A stretch of 64,000 nucleotides of DNA, from assembly GCF_014196835.1 (NCBI RefSeq), contig NZ_JACIEK010000009.1:121917-185916 (forward strand). The letters are read 5' to 3'. Positions 45,938-55,149 of the stretch are shown one piece after another. The translations under genes were made by a program, and so were the position numbers. Each line of letters starts with the position of its first letter. Position 1 is the first letter of the stretch. The notes beneath the pieces are model-generated. The model searched no databases. It worked only from the letters and a program-made list of their open reading frames with translations, and was not told the DNA's origin. This DNA comes from Aureimonas pseudogalii. Lineage in GTDB: Bacteria; Pseudomonadota; Alphaproteobacteria; Rhizobiales; Rhizobiaceae.

Positions 45938-47103
45938 CGGACGCCCTCACCGCGGCCGAACGCCGATCGCTCGCCCTCGCCCATGACGAGCACAACCCCT
46001 ACGAGGCGGTGGTGCCGCCGATCGTGCAGACCTCGCTCTTCACCTTCGGCTCCTACGCCGAGATGGAGGAGACCTACAAGGGGCTGAAGACCCGCCCGAC
46101 CTATACGCGCGGCCTCAACCCCACCGTCCGCATCTTCGAGGACAAGCTCGCCGCGCTGGAGGGCGCCGAGGACGCGATGGGGTTCGCCAGCGGCATGGCG
46201 GCGATCTCCTCCACCGTTCTCGCCTTCGTGGAGCCCGGCGACCGCATCGTGGCGGTGCGCCACGTCTACCCGGACGCCTACCGCCTGTTCGAGACGCTGC
46301 TGCGGCGCATGCGGATCGAGGTCGAGTATGTCGACGGCCACGACGAGGACGCCGTAGCGAAGGCCCTGCCCGGCGCCAAGCTCTTCTACATGGAGAGCCC
46401 GACGAGCTGGGTGATGGACGCCCACGACGTCGGCGCGCTGGCCGCGCTCGCCAAGGCCCACGGCGTTCTCACCATCATCGACAATTCCTGGGCGACGCCG
46501 GTCTTCCAGAACCCGATCGCGCTCGGCGTCGATCTCGTGGTGCATTCGGCCTCCAAGTATCTCGGCGGCCATTCCGACGTGGTGGCCGGCGTCGTGGCGG
46601 GCTCGAAGGCCCATATCCGGGAGATCCGCGCGCAGACCTATCCCTATCTCGGGGGCAAGCTCTCGCCCTTCGACGCCTGGCTGCTGGTGCGCGGCCTTCG
46701 CACTCTGCCGCTACGCATGAAAGCGCACGAGGCGGACGCGCTCGACGTCGCGCATTGGCTGAAGGCCCATGACGCCGTGGAGTCGGTGCAGCATCCCGGC
46801 CTGCTCAACGCGCTTCCCGCCGGTCTCACCGGCACCTCCGGCCTCTTCTCCTTCACCTTCAAGGACGGGATCGACGTACCGCGCTTCGCCGACATGCTGC
46901 AGCTGTTCCAGCTCGGCGTCTCCTGGGGCGGCCATGAAAGCCTCTGCGTGCCCGGCCAGGTCGTGCTGTCGCAGAACCAGGGACCGAATTCCGGCCATGC
47001 CTTCGGCATCCACCCGCGCTCCGTGCGCCTCCATGTCGGCCTGGAGGGCGCCAACGCGCTGAAGGCCGATCTCCAGACCGCCATCCAAGCGGCGCTCGCC
47101 TGA
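45934..47103 (+). CDS. Cys/Met-metabolism PLP-dependent enzyme (cystathionine beta-lyase/gamma-synthase fold)
   Basis: 389 residues. YTRGLNPT (57-64) contacts the PLP phosphate, Asp183 (IIDNSWATP) pairs with the pyridine nitrogen, and Lys208 (HSASKYLGGHSD) forms the Schiff base. This is cystathionine beta-lyase/methionine gamma-lyase type, cleaving or exchanging sulfur-substituted amino acids. Placement between a GntR regulator and a sugar-type ABC importer suggests a catabolic role on an imported compound rather than methionine biosynthesis. Overlaps the GntR stop by ATGA. Confidence 0.92.
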   Translation: MTDALTAAERRSLALAHDEHNPYEAVVPPIVQTSLFTFGSYAEMEETYKGLKTRPTYTRGLNPTVRIFEDKLAALEGAEDAMGFASGMAAISSTVLAFVEPGDRIVAVRHVYPDAYRLFETLLRRMRIEVEYVDGHDEDAVAKALPGAKLFYMESPTSWVMDAHDVGALAALAKAHGVLTIIDNSWATPVFQNPIALGVDLVVHSASKYLGGHSDVVAGVVAGSKAHIREIRAQTYPYLGGKLSPFDAWLLVRGLRTLPLRMKAHEADALDVAHWLKAHDAVESVQHPGLLNALPAGLTGTSGLFSFTFKDGIDVPRFADMLQLFQLGVSWGGHESLCVPGQVVLSQNQGPNSGHAFGIHPRSVRLHVGLEGANALKADLQTAIQAALA

Positions 47104-47134
47104 AACTTCCAACCCCGACATGAGGTCGACCGGC

Positions 47135-48400
47135 ATGATGAAATCCCTGATCACCGCATCGCTCGCCACCTTGCTCCTTTCCGGCACGGCGATGGCGGCC
47201 ACCACGCTGAAGCTGACCGAGGTCATCACCTCGCCGGCGCGCACCGAGACGCTGAAGGAGATCGTGGCGAAGTTCGAGGCCGCCAATCCCGGCGTCACCG
47301 TGGAGATCACCTCGCTGCCCTGGGGCGAGGCGTTCGAGAAGTTCGCGACGATGGTCTCGGCCGGCGAGACGCCGGACGTGATGGAGATGCCCGACACCTG
47401 GGTGGCGCTCTACGCAAAGAACGGCGCGCTGGAGAGCCTGGAGCCCTATCTCGCCAAGTGGCAGGGCGCTTCCGATCTCAACGACCGCGCGCTCGAATTC
47501 GGCCGCCAGGTCGACGGCAAGACCGCCTACATGCTGCCCTACGGCTTCTACATGGGCGCCATGTTCTACAACAAGAAGCTGTTCGAGGAGGCTGGCGTCG
47601 CCGGGCCGCCCGCCACGATCGACGAGTTCCTCGAGGCCTCGAAGAAGGTCTCGGCGCTGCCGGGCAAGTACGGCTACTGCCTGCGCGGCGCGCGCGGCGG
47701 CCTGAACGACTGGACCGTCTTCGCCAACGCGGTGTCCGGCGACAACACGTTCTTCAAGGACGACGGCACCTCGACCTTCGCCGATCCCGACAAGGTGGCC
47801 GGCCTCAAGTTCTTCATCGACTACTACAAGCAGGGCCTCGCGCCGAAGGACTCGATCTCCTGGGGCTTCAACGAGACGGTGGCGGGCTTCTATTCGGGCA
47901 CCTGCGCCATGCTCAACCAGGACCCGGACGCGCTCATCGCCATCGACGAGCGCATGAAGCCCGAGGATTACGGCGTGGTGCCGCTGCCCAAGGGCTCGTC
48001 CGGCAAGGCCTATCCGGTGATCGGCTATGCCGGCTGGTCGATGTTCGCGGCCTCCGAGAACAAGGACCTCTCCTGGAAGCTGATCGAGGCGCTGGAGGGC
48101 ACCGAGGGCAACGTCGCCTGGAACAAGCGCACCGGCGCGCTGCCGGCGCTCAAATCCGCCGAGAAGGACCCCTTCTACGCCACCGACAAGTTCAAAGGCT
48201 GGTTCGACGAGTTGAAGGACGCCAACACCGTCCCGACCCCGTTGCCGAGCTATCTCGAGGAGTTCGCCTTCTTCAAGGACAGCCTCGTACCGACCTCCTC
48301 GCAGCGCGCGCTCCTCGGCGAGATCACGCCCGAGGAAATGGGCAAGGAATGGGCCGACTACCTGACGGCCGCGCAGCAGAAGTTCCTCGCCGCGCAGTGA
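47135..48400 (+). CDS. ABC transporter substrate-binding protein, family 1 (sugar type)
   Basis: 421 residues: short signal peptide ending TAMAATT (about 21), then an SBP family 1 fold with PGVTVEITSLPWGEAFEKF and TGALPALKSA near the hinge. Periplasmic capture of a sugar or sugar-like solute for the downstream permeases. ATG 47135 is preferred because GAGGTCG sits at good distance; ATG 47120 is alternative. Confidence 0.93.
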   Translation: MMKSLITASLATLLLSGTAMAATTLKLTEVITSPARTETLKEIVAKFEAANPGVTVEITSLPWGEAFEKFATMVSAGETPDVMEMPDTWVALYAKNGALESLEPYLAKWQGASDLNDRALEFGRQVDGKTAYMLPYGFYMGAMFYNKKLFEEAGVAGPPATIDEFLEASKKVSALPGKYGYCLRGARGGLNDWTVFANAVSGDNTFFKDDGTSTFADPDKVAGLKFFIDYYKQGLAPKDSISWGFNETVAGFYSGTCAMLNQDPDALIAIDERMKPEDYGVVPLPKGSSGKAYPVIGYAGWSMFAASENKDLSWKLIEALEGTEGNVAWNKRTGALPALKSAEKDPFYATDKFKGWFDELKDANTVPTPLPSYLEEFAFFKDSLVPTSSQRALLGEITPEEMGKEWADYLTAAQQKFLAAQ

Positions 48401-48479
48401 GCCCTCCCGCGATGCGGCGGGTCGCCCTGCCGCATCGCTTTTCTCCCGCACCGCCGGGCCTCTCGACGGGACAGACGCC

Positions 48480-49418
48480 GTGACCCTCACCGCCGCCCCC
48501 CAATCGCTGCCGATGCGCGACCGGCGCACGCCGCTGCAGCGCCTCGCCCGCAACGCCGAGCCCTATCTCTATTCGGCGCCCGCGCTGATCCTCATCCTCG
48601 CGGTCATGCTGGTGCCGCTGGCGATCGGCGTCTCCTACGCCTTCCGCGACATGCGCCTCCTCAATCCGTTCAGCGGCGGCTTCGTCGGCCTCAAGCACTT
48701 TCAGGCGCTGGCGGCCGACCGCAACTTCGCCGTCGCGCTCAAGAACACCGTGTTCTGGACGGCCTCCTCGGTCTTCCTGCAGTTCACGCTGGGGCTGATC
48801 CTCGCGCTGCTCCTCAACCGCCCCTTCGCCGGGCGCGGCATCGCGCAGGCGCTGGTCTTCCTGCCCTGGGCGGTGCCGACCTTCCTCTCCGGCCTCAACT
48901 GGGCCTGGATGTTCAACCCGGTGGTCGGGCCGATCCCGCACTGGCTCTTCGCGCTCGGGCTGATGAGTGCCCCGACCAACATCCTCGCCGATCCCGACAC
49001 CGCCATGTGGGGCCCGATCGTCGCCAACGTCTGGTGGGGCATTCCCTTCTTCGCCATCACCATGCTGGCCGCGCTGCAATCCATCCCGAAAGATCTCTAC
49101 GAGGCCGCCTCGATCGACGGCGCCAACGGCGTGCAGCAGTTCTGGTCGATCACCCTGCCGTTCCTCGCGCCGACCATGGCGATCACGGTGCTCTTGCGCA
49201 CCGTGTGGGTGGCCAATTTCGCCGATCTCATCGTGGTGATGACCGGCGGCGGCCCGGCCGACCGCACGCAGATCGTGGCGAGCTACATCTTCACCACCGC
49301 CTTTCGAAAGCTCGACTTCGGCTACGCCTCGGCGATTTCGCTCGTGCTCCTGGCGCTGCTTCTCGTCTACTCACTCGCGCTCGTCAGCCTGCGCCAGATG
49401 CTCCTGCGGAAGGACTGA
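48480..49418 (+). CDS. ABC transporter permease, MalF-type
   Basis: 312 residues, six TM segments, with the EAA-like loop SIPKDLYEAASIDGANGVQQF that contacts the ATPase. GTG 48480 is the first start after the SBP gene; 79 bases separate them. Pairs with the next permease to form the heterodimeric channel. Confidence 0.93.
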   Translation: MTLTAAPQSLPMRDRRTPLQRLARNAEPYLYSAPALILILAVMLVPLAIGVSYAFRDMRLLNPFSGGFVGLKHFQALAADRNFAVALKNTVFWTASSVFLQFTLGLILALLLNRPFAGRGIAQALVFLPWAVPTFLSGLNWAWMFNPVVGPIPHWLFALGLMSAPTNILADPDTAMWGPIVANVWWGIPFFAITMLAALQSIPKDLYEAASIDGANGVQQFWSITLPFLAPTMAITVLLRTVWVANFADLIVVMTGGGPADRTQIVASYIFTTAFRKLDFGYASAISLVLLALLLVYSLALVSLRQMLLRKD

Positions 49419-49423
49419 CCGCC

Positions 49424-50257
49424 ATGCGCACCCGCCGCCTCGCCGGAGCGATCGCCCACCGCGCCGCGATCCTCGCCTTCATCGTCTTCGCGCTGTTTCC
49501 GCTGTTCTGGCTGCTCAAGGTGTCGCTGACGCCGAACGACCTGATGTATTCCGAGGGGGTGCGGATGTGGCCCTCGCGGATCAGCTTCGAGCATTTCGCC
49601 TTCGTGCTGAAGGCCTCGAACTTCCCGCTCTTCTTCCAGAACAGCGTGATCGTCTCGCTCTCCACCGCCGCCATCGTCACGGTGATCGCGGCTTTCGGCG
49701 GCTACGCGTTCTCGCGCTTCCAGTTTCGCGGCAAGCTCTGGATCGTTGGCCTGCTCCTCGTCACCCAGATGTTCCCGCTGGTGATGCTCATCGCCCCGAT
49801 CTTCAAGATGCTGGCGCCGCTCGGGCTCACCAACTCGCTCACCGGCCTCGTCGTCGTCTACACCGCCTTCAACGTGCCCTTCGCGATCTTCCTCATGCAG
49901 TCCTTCTTCGACGGCATCCCGCGCGATCTCGAAGAGGCCGCGATGATCGACGGCGCCAGCCGCTTCACCGCCTTCCGGCAGATCATCGTGCCGCTGACGC
50001 TGCCCGGTATGGCCGCGACGCTCGGCTTCGTCTTCACCGCCGCCTGGAGCGAGCTTCTCTTCGCGCTGATGCTGATCTCCAAGGTCGACGCCTCGACCTT
50101 TCCGGTCGGGCTCCTTTCCTTCGTGTCGAAGTTCGGCGTCGATTTCGGGCAGATGATGGCCGCCGGCATCCTCGCGCTCATTCCCGCCGTCCTGTTCTTC
50201 CTCCTCATCCAGCGCTTCCTCGTGCAGGGCCTCACGGCCGGCGCGGTGAAGGGCTGA
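49424..50257 (+). CDS. ABC transporter permease, MalG-type
   Basis: 277 residues, six TM segments, EAA loop IPRDLEEAAMIDGASRFTAF. Starts five bases after the MalF-type gene stop. Second half of the channel. Confidence 0.94.
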   Translation: MRTRRLAGAIAHRAAILAFIVFALFPLFWLLKVSLTPNDLMYSEGVRMWPSRISFEHFAFVLKASNFPLFFQNSVIVSLSTAAIVTVIAAFGGYAFSRFQFRGKLWIVGLLLVTQMFPLVMLIAPIFKMLAPLGLTNSLTGLVVVYTAFNVPFAIFLMQSFFDGIPRDLEEAAMIDGASRFTAFRQIIVPLTLPGMAATLGFVFTAAWSELLFALMLISKVDASTFPVGLLSFVSKFGVDFGQMMAAGILALIPAVLFFLLIQRFLVQGLTAGAVKG

Positions 50258-50270
50258 GGGACCTCCCGTC

Positions 50271-51350
50271 ATGGCCACCATCGACATCCGCGCCGTCCAG
50301 AAGAGCTACGGCCCGATCTCCGTCCTGAAATCGGTGGACCTGCAGATTCGCTCCGGCGAGTTCGTGGTGCTGGTCGGCCCCTCCGGCTGCGGCAAGTCCA
50401 CGCTGCTGCGCATGATCGCCGGGCTGGAGGACGTCACCGACGGCGAGATCGCCATCGCGGGGGTGCGCGTCAACGAGATGGCGCCGAAGGACCGCAACCT
50501 CGCCATGGTGTTCCAGTCCTACGCGCTCTATCCGCACATGAGCGTCGGCGCCAACATGAGCTATGCGCTGAAGCTGCGGAAGACCGCCAAGGACAAGATC
50601 GTCGGCGCCGTCTCGGGCGCCGCCGCGACGCTCGGCCTCACCGCGCTGATCGAGCGCCGGCCGAAAGCGCTCTCCGGCGGCCAGCGCCAGCGCGTCGCCA
50701 TGGGGCGCGCCATCGTGCGCGACCCGCAGGCCTTCCTCTTCGACGAGCCGCTCTCCAATCTCGACGCGCGCCTGCGCGAGCAGATGCGCGCCGAGATCAA
50801 GAAGCTGCACGCCCGCCTCGGCGCGACCTCGATCTACGTGACGCACGACCAGATCGAGGCGATGACACTGGCCGACCGGATCGTGGCGATGGAGGGTGGC
50901 GAGATCCGCCAGATCGGCACGCCGCTCGACCTCTACGAGCGCCCGGCCAACCGCTTCGTCGCCGGCTTCATCGGCTCGCCCGCGATGAACTTCTTCACCG
51001 GGCGCATCCACCGCGTCGGCGACGACGCCTGGCTGGATCTCGGCGAGAAACGTCGCATCCCGCTGCCCGGCGGCGCGCGTAGCGCGAGCGACGCCGAGCT
51101 CACCATCGGCATCCGGCCCGAACACGTCGTCATCGGCGAGGCCGCGCGCGGCTCGGGCGTCGAGTGCCCGGTGGAACTGGTCGAGCCCACCGGCGTCGGC
51201 ACCATCGTCCATGCCGATCTCGGCGGCGTCTCGATGAAGGTCTTCGTCGCGGGCCTCAGCCCGTTGCGAGCCGGCGAGACGGTGCCGCTGATGCTGCCCG
51301 CCGACCGGCTGCACCTGTTCGAGCCCGGCACCGGTGCCCGCCTGAACTGA
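50271..51350 (+). CDS. ABC transporter ATPase, MalK/UgpC-type
   Basis: 359 residues: Walker A GPSGCGKST (36-44), Q-loop VFQSYALYPHM, signature LSGGQRQRV, Walker B FLFDEPLSNLDA, H-loop VTHDQ, then the C-terminal OB-fold (TOBE) regulatory domain. Energises the preceding import system. Last gene of the GntR-regulated unit; 13 bases after the MalG-type gene. Confidence 0.95.
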   Translation: MATIDIRAVQKSYGPISVLKSVDLQIRSGEFVVLVGPSGCGKSTLLRMIAGLEDVTDGEIAIAGVRVNEMAPKDRNLAMVFQSYALYPHMSVGANMSYALKLRKTAKDKIVGAVSGAAATLGLTALIERRPKALSGGQRQRVAMGRAIVRDPQAFLFDEPLSNLDARLREQMRAEIKKLHARLGATSIYVTHDQIEAMTLADRIVAMEGGEIRQIGTPLDLYERPANRFVAGFIGSPAMNFFTGRIHRVGDDAWLDLGEKRRIPLPGGARSASDAELTIGIRPEHVVIGEAARGSGVECPVELVEPTGVGTIVHADLGGVSMKVFVAGLSPLRAGETVPLMLPADRLHLFEPGTGARLN

Positions 51351-51516
51351 CGGACGCCGTGTGACGAAACGTCGCGCCGACGCGACGATCGGCACGAAGG
51401 CAGCGGCTTCGGTGCCCAGCTAAACAACGAGCAGTGGCACGGCGGTGGCCGAGACCGGCAAAGTCCGGAGATGGTCCCGATGTCGGGCAAGAGCCCGCAC
51501 GAGGTCGAGATTGCGC

Positions 51517-52713
51517 ATGCCAGACGAAGCGGCTTCCCGTTCCCGCCCGCGGTCGATCGTCGTGGTCGGCGATCTCGTGGAGGGCTGGCCGCCACATGAT
51601 CTCTCCCCGAACGACCTGACCGCGCGCGCCGCGGCGGACATCGCCGCCGACGCGGCCGCCACCGAGAACGACGCCTGGAGCCGCGAGGACGTCGCGGTGG
51701 TCGGCGGCTATCTCGAACGTCTTCCGCTCGCCTGCGTGCGCGCTGGGCTCGTGGATCGCGCCGAGATCTGGCACCATGCCCGCTCGGACGACGTGCCGGC
51801 GCCGCGCCGCGAGGCGCCCTGGCTGACGCGCCGCGTCTTCCGGCTGGACGAGGACCGCGCGCCCTTCCCCTCCGCCCACATGCTCGCCCATGTCGAACGC
51901 TTCGGCGCGCCGGAGATCCTCGTGGTGCTCGGCCTCGGAGTGGACGAGCGCCTGCTCAAGGCCTGCAAGGGCAGCGTGCGCATCTACAATTCGATCGACG
52001 CGCCGTCCTTGCGGGTGCCACCCGAGGTCAGCCGCCATTTCGATCTCGTGCTGACCGGCGCCGAATGGCAGTCCGAGGAGGTGCGCGCCCTTCATCCCGG
52101 CATGCCCTGCGCGGTCATGCCGATCGGGCCGGAATTCGCCGATCCCGAGACGTTCCGCCCGCTTGGGCACCCGAAACGCTACGACGTCGTCTATGTCGCG
52201 GCGGCCCAGCCCTACAAGCGCCACGACCTTCTCTTCGACGCGTTGGCGAACGCGCCGCGCCGGCTGAGTGCGCTCTGCGTCTGCGGCTATGGCGAGATGG
52301 GCGAGGCGCTGCGGCGCGAGGCCGGCGAGCGCGGGCTCGACGTCACCTTCGTCGGACCGCCCGGCGTTCCCTTCGCCGAGGTCAACGCGCTGATGAACGA
52401 GGCCCGCATCGGCATAGTCTGCGGCGTCGACGACGGGGCCCCGGCGATCCTCACCGAATACATGCTCGCCGGCTTGCCGGTGCTCGCGAACGAGCGGCTC
52501 GCCTGCGGTCTCCAATACATCCAGCCCGAAACGGGCCGCGCCGCGCCGGCGACGCGCTTCGGCGAAGTGCTGGTGGAGATGCTGGACGAGCCCGGCGCCA
52601 CCGATCCGCGGCAAGCGGTGCTCGACCGCTGGGCGTGGCCGCACACGGTGGGGCGTCTTGCCGCAGCAATCGAACCCCTGCGCGCCGTTGTTGCGTCGCG
52701 GAACCGAACGTAA
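51517..52713 (+). CDS. Glycosyltransferase family 4-like protein, first gene of glycan locus II
   Basis: 398 residues. The N-terminus (SIVVVGDLVEGWPPHDLSPND) is unlike typical GT4 loops, but the donor half is GT-B: VVYVAAAQPYKRHDLL, GYGEMGEAL, and a modified nucleotide-sugar site GAPAILTEYMLAGLPV. The catalytic E-x7-E is not clear (DGAPAILTEYM), so activity or retaining mechanism is uncertain. ATG 51517 follows GAGGTCGA. Runs ahead of three GT-fusion genes in the same direction. Confidence 0.82.
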   Translation: MPDEAASRSRPRSIVVVGDLVEGWPPHDLSPNDLTARAAADIAADAAATENDAWSREDVAVVGGYLERLPLACVRAGLVDRAEIWHHARSDDVPAPRREAPWLTRRVFRLDEDRAPFPSAHMLAHVERFGAPEILVVLGLGVDERLLKACKGSVRIYNSIDAPSLRVPPEVSRHFDLVLTGAEWQSEEVRALHPGMPCAVMPIGPEFADPETFRPLGHPKRYDVVYVAAAQPYKRHDLLFDALANAPRRLSALCVCGYGEMGEALRREAGERGLDVTFVGPPGVPFAEVNALMNEARIGIVCGVDDGAPAILTEYMLAGLPVLANERLACGLQYIQPETGRAAPATRFGEVLVEMLDEPGATDPRQAVLDRWAWPHTVGRLAAAIEPLRAVVASRNRT

Positions 52714-52761
52714 GACGCGCAGTTGATCCGAGATCACGAGGGGTTCCCATTGCCGTCACCG

Positions 52762-55149
52762 ATGCCCGAAGCCCCGACCCGTCGGGCGGCCACCGCCGGT
52801 GATGGCGGATTGCCGACGCCGAACCCGATCATCTGCTTCTCGCATCTGCGCTGGGACTTCGTCACGCAGCGGCCGCAGCACCTCATGCGGCGCTTCGCGA
52901 GGGAGCGGACGGTGTTCGTGTTCGAGGAGTTCATCCCCTGCGACCACCCTCTCCCCTATCTCGAATACCACCCCTTCCCCGCCGACGGCGTGATCGCGCT
53001 GCGCCCCCGCCTACCGCACTGGTGGGGCGTCGAGGAACGTGAGACCGCGCTGCGCGGGCTGCTCGACATGCTGGTGGAGACGGGTTGCCGCAGCCAGCCG
53101 GTGCTCTGGTTCTACACGCCGATGATGTTCGCCTTCGCCGACGGCGTCGAGGCGGCAGCCGTGGTCTACGACTGCATGGACGAGCTAACGGGCTTCCGCT
53201 TCGCCGATCCGCGCCTCGTCGAGTGCGAGACGGCGCTCCTGGCGCGGGCCGACGCCGTGTTCACCGGCGGCTGGAGCCTCTACGAGGCCAAGCGCCACCG
53301 CCATTCCAACATCCACGCCTTCCCCTCCGCCGTCGACGCCGACCACTTCGGCCGGGCGCGCGACCGCGATCTGCCGGCCCCGGCCGATCAGGCAGGACTT
53401 TCCGGGCCGATCCTGGGCTTTTACGGCGTCATCGACGAGCGGCTCGACCTGGCGCTCATCCGCGAGGTCGCGGCGCTGCGGCCGGACTGGACGATCGTGA
53501 TGCTCGGGCCGGTGGCCAAGCTCGACCCCGCCGAGCTTCCGCGCGCGCCCAACCTGCACTGGCTCGGCAACAAGCGTTACGACGAGCTGCCCGCCTATCT
53601 CGCAGGCTGGAACGTCGCGCTGATGCCCTTCGCCATCAACGAGGCGACGCGCTTCATCAGCCCCACCAAGACGCCGGAATATCTGGCGGCCGGGCGGCCC
53701 GTGGTCTCCACCGGCATCGCCGACGTCATCCGCCACTACGGAGACCTCGAAGGCTGCGCGATCGCGAGCGACGCCGCCGGCTTCGTCGCGGCCTGCGAGG
53801 CGGCGCTGGCGCTGTCGCCCGATGGCGCATGGCGCGACGCCGCCGACCGGACCCTCGCGGAGATCTCGTGGGACCGCACGCAGGCGCGCATGGCGGCGAT
53901 CGTCGGCGACGCCGTCACCGCCGCGAAGATCACCAGGGCCCATGCGGCGAACGACGCGACGCGCGTGCCGACCCGCGTGCCTGCGCGGCGCGAGCGGTTC
54001 GACACGCTCGTCGTCGGCGCCGGGTTCGCAGGCGCGGTGCTGGCCGAGCGGCTGGCGGCCGATGCCGGCCAGCGCGTGCTGGTGGTCGATCGGCGCGACC
54101 ACATCGCCGGCAACGCCTACGACCATCACGACGCCGCAGGCGTCCTCGTCCATCGCTACGGTCCGCACATCTTCCACACCAACAGCCAGATGGTGGTGGA
54201 CTATCTCTCGCGCTTCACGGCGTGGCGGCCCTACGAGCATCGGGTGCTGGCGCGTGTCGGCGACCAGCTGTTGCCGGTCCCCATCAACCGCACCACGCTC
54301 AACGAGCTCTACGGGCTCGGCCTCTCGACCGACGCGGAAGCCGAGGCATTTCTCGCGGCGCGCGCCGAGCCCGTCGCGGAGATCCGCACCTCCGAGGACG
54401 TGGTGGTGTCGAGCGTCGGGCGCGAACTCTACGAGACCTTCTTCCGCGGCTACACGCGCAAGCAATGGGGGCTCGACCCCTCAGAGCTCGACCGCTCGGT
54501 CACCGCGCGCGTGCCGACGCGCACCGACACCGACGACCGCTACTTCCTCGATCGCTTCCAGGCGATGCCGGCGGGCGGCTACACCGCTATGTTCGCGCGC
54601 ATGCTCGACCACCCCAACATCACCGTGCGCACCGGGGTCGACTATCGCGACGTGCGCGAGCGCGTGGAGGTCGGGCACACCGTCTTCACCGGGCCGGTGG
54701 ACGAGTTCTTCGACCACCGCTTCGGCAAGCTGCCCTATCGCTGCCTCGACTTCCGGCACGAGACGCACGAGCGCGAGACCTTCCAGCCGGTGGCGGTGGT
54801 GAACTATCCCGGCGAGGACGTCGCCTTCACCCGCATCACCGAATACAAGCACCTCACCGGCCAGAGCCACCCGAAGACCAGCGTCTCCTACGAATTCCCG
54901 AGCGACCAGGGCGATCCCTACTATCCCGTGCCGCGCGACGAGAACCAGGCGCTCTACCGGCGCTACGAGGCGCTGGCCAGGGCGACGCCGGACGTGAGCT
55001 TCGTCGGCCGCCTCGCGACCTACCGCTACTACAACATGGACCAGGTGGTGGCGCAGGCGCTCGCGACCTACCGGCGGATGTGCGAGCGCGCGCCGATGGC
55101 CGGCGCGGTTCCCGTGTCGTCCTCGGTGCCGGCAGGGCCGTCCACTTGA
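52762..55149 (+). CDS. glf: Fusion: GT4-like domain plus UDP-galactopyranose mutase
   Basis: 796 residues. Residues about 20-400: GT-B glycosyltransferase-like domain (FSHLRWDFVTQRPQHLMRRF, GYGVID, SPTKTPEYLAAGRPVV). Residues 414-796: complete UDP-galactopyranose mutase, FAD GAGFAGAVLAERL, HRYGPHIFHTNS, the substrate-loop MDQVVAQAL and RYEALA; makes UDP-galactofuranose from UDP-galactopyranose. Fusing the mutase to a transferase suggests direct channelling of Galf. The start is ambiguous: ATG 52762 is used; TTG 52750 has the better ribosome site GAGGGG, and TTG 52723 is also open. Confidence 0.93.
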   Translation: MPEAPTRRAATAGDGGLPTPNPIICFSHLRWDFVTQRPQHLMRRFARERTVFVFEEFIPCDHPLPYLEYHPFPADGVIALRPRLPHWWGVEERETALRGLLDMLVETGCRSQPVLWFYTPMMFAFADGVEAAAVVYDCMDELTGFRFADPRLVECETALLARADAVFTGGWSLYEAKRHRHSNIHAFPSAVDADHFGRARDRDLPAPADQAGLSGPILGFYGVIDERLDLALIREVAALRPDWTIVMLGPVAKLDPAELPRAPNLHWLGNKRYDELPAYLAGWNVALMPFAINEATRFISPTKTPEYLAAGRPVVSTGIADVIRHYGDLEGCAIASDAAGFVAACEAALALSPDGAWRDAADRTLAEISWDRTQARMAAIVGDAVTAAKITRAHAANDATRVPTRVPARRERFDTLVVGAGFAGAVLAERLAADAGQRVLVVDRRDHIAGNAYDHHDAAGVLVHRYGPHIFHTNSQMVVDYLSRFTAWRPYEHRVLARVGDQLLPVPINRTTLNELYGLGLSTDAEAEAFLAARAEPVAEIRTSEDVVVSSVGRELYETFFRGYTRKQWGLDPSELDRSVTARVPTRTDTDDRYFLDRFQAMPAGGYTAMFARMLDHPNITVRTGVDYRDVRERVEVGHTVFTGPVDEFFDHRFGKLPYRCLDFRHETHERETFQPVAVVNYPGEDVAFTRITEYKHLTGQSHPKTSVSYEFPSDQGDPYYPVPRDENQALYRRYEALARATPDVSFVGRLATYRYYNMDQVVAQALATYRRMCERAPMAGAVPVSSSVPAGPST

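Noticed and set aside
53085..55145. Upstream part of the 1775-codon frame leading into the GT4-Gfo-MDR gene
   Set aside because: Overlaps glf in another frame and is arginine-rich; real protein begins near 55146.
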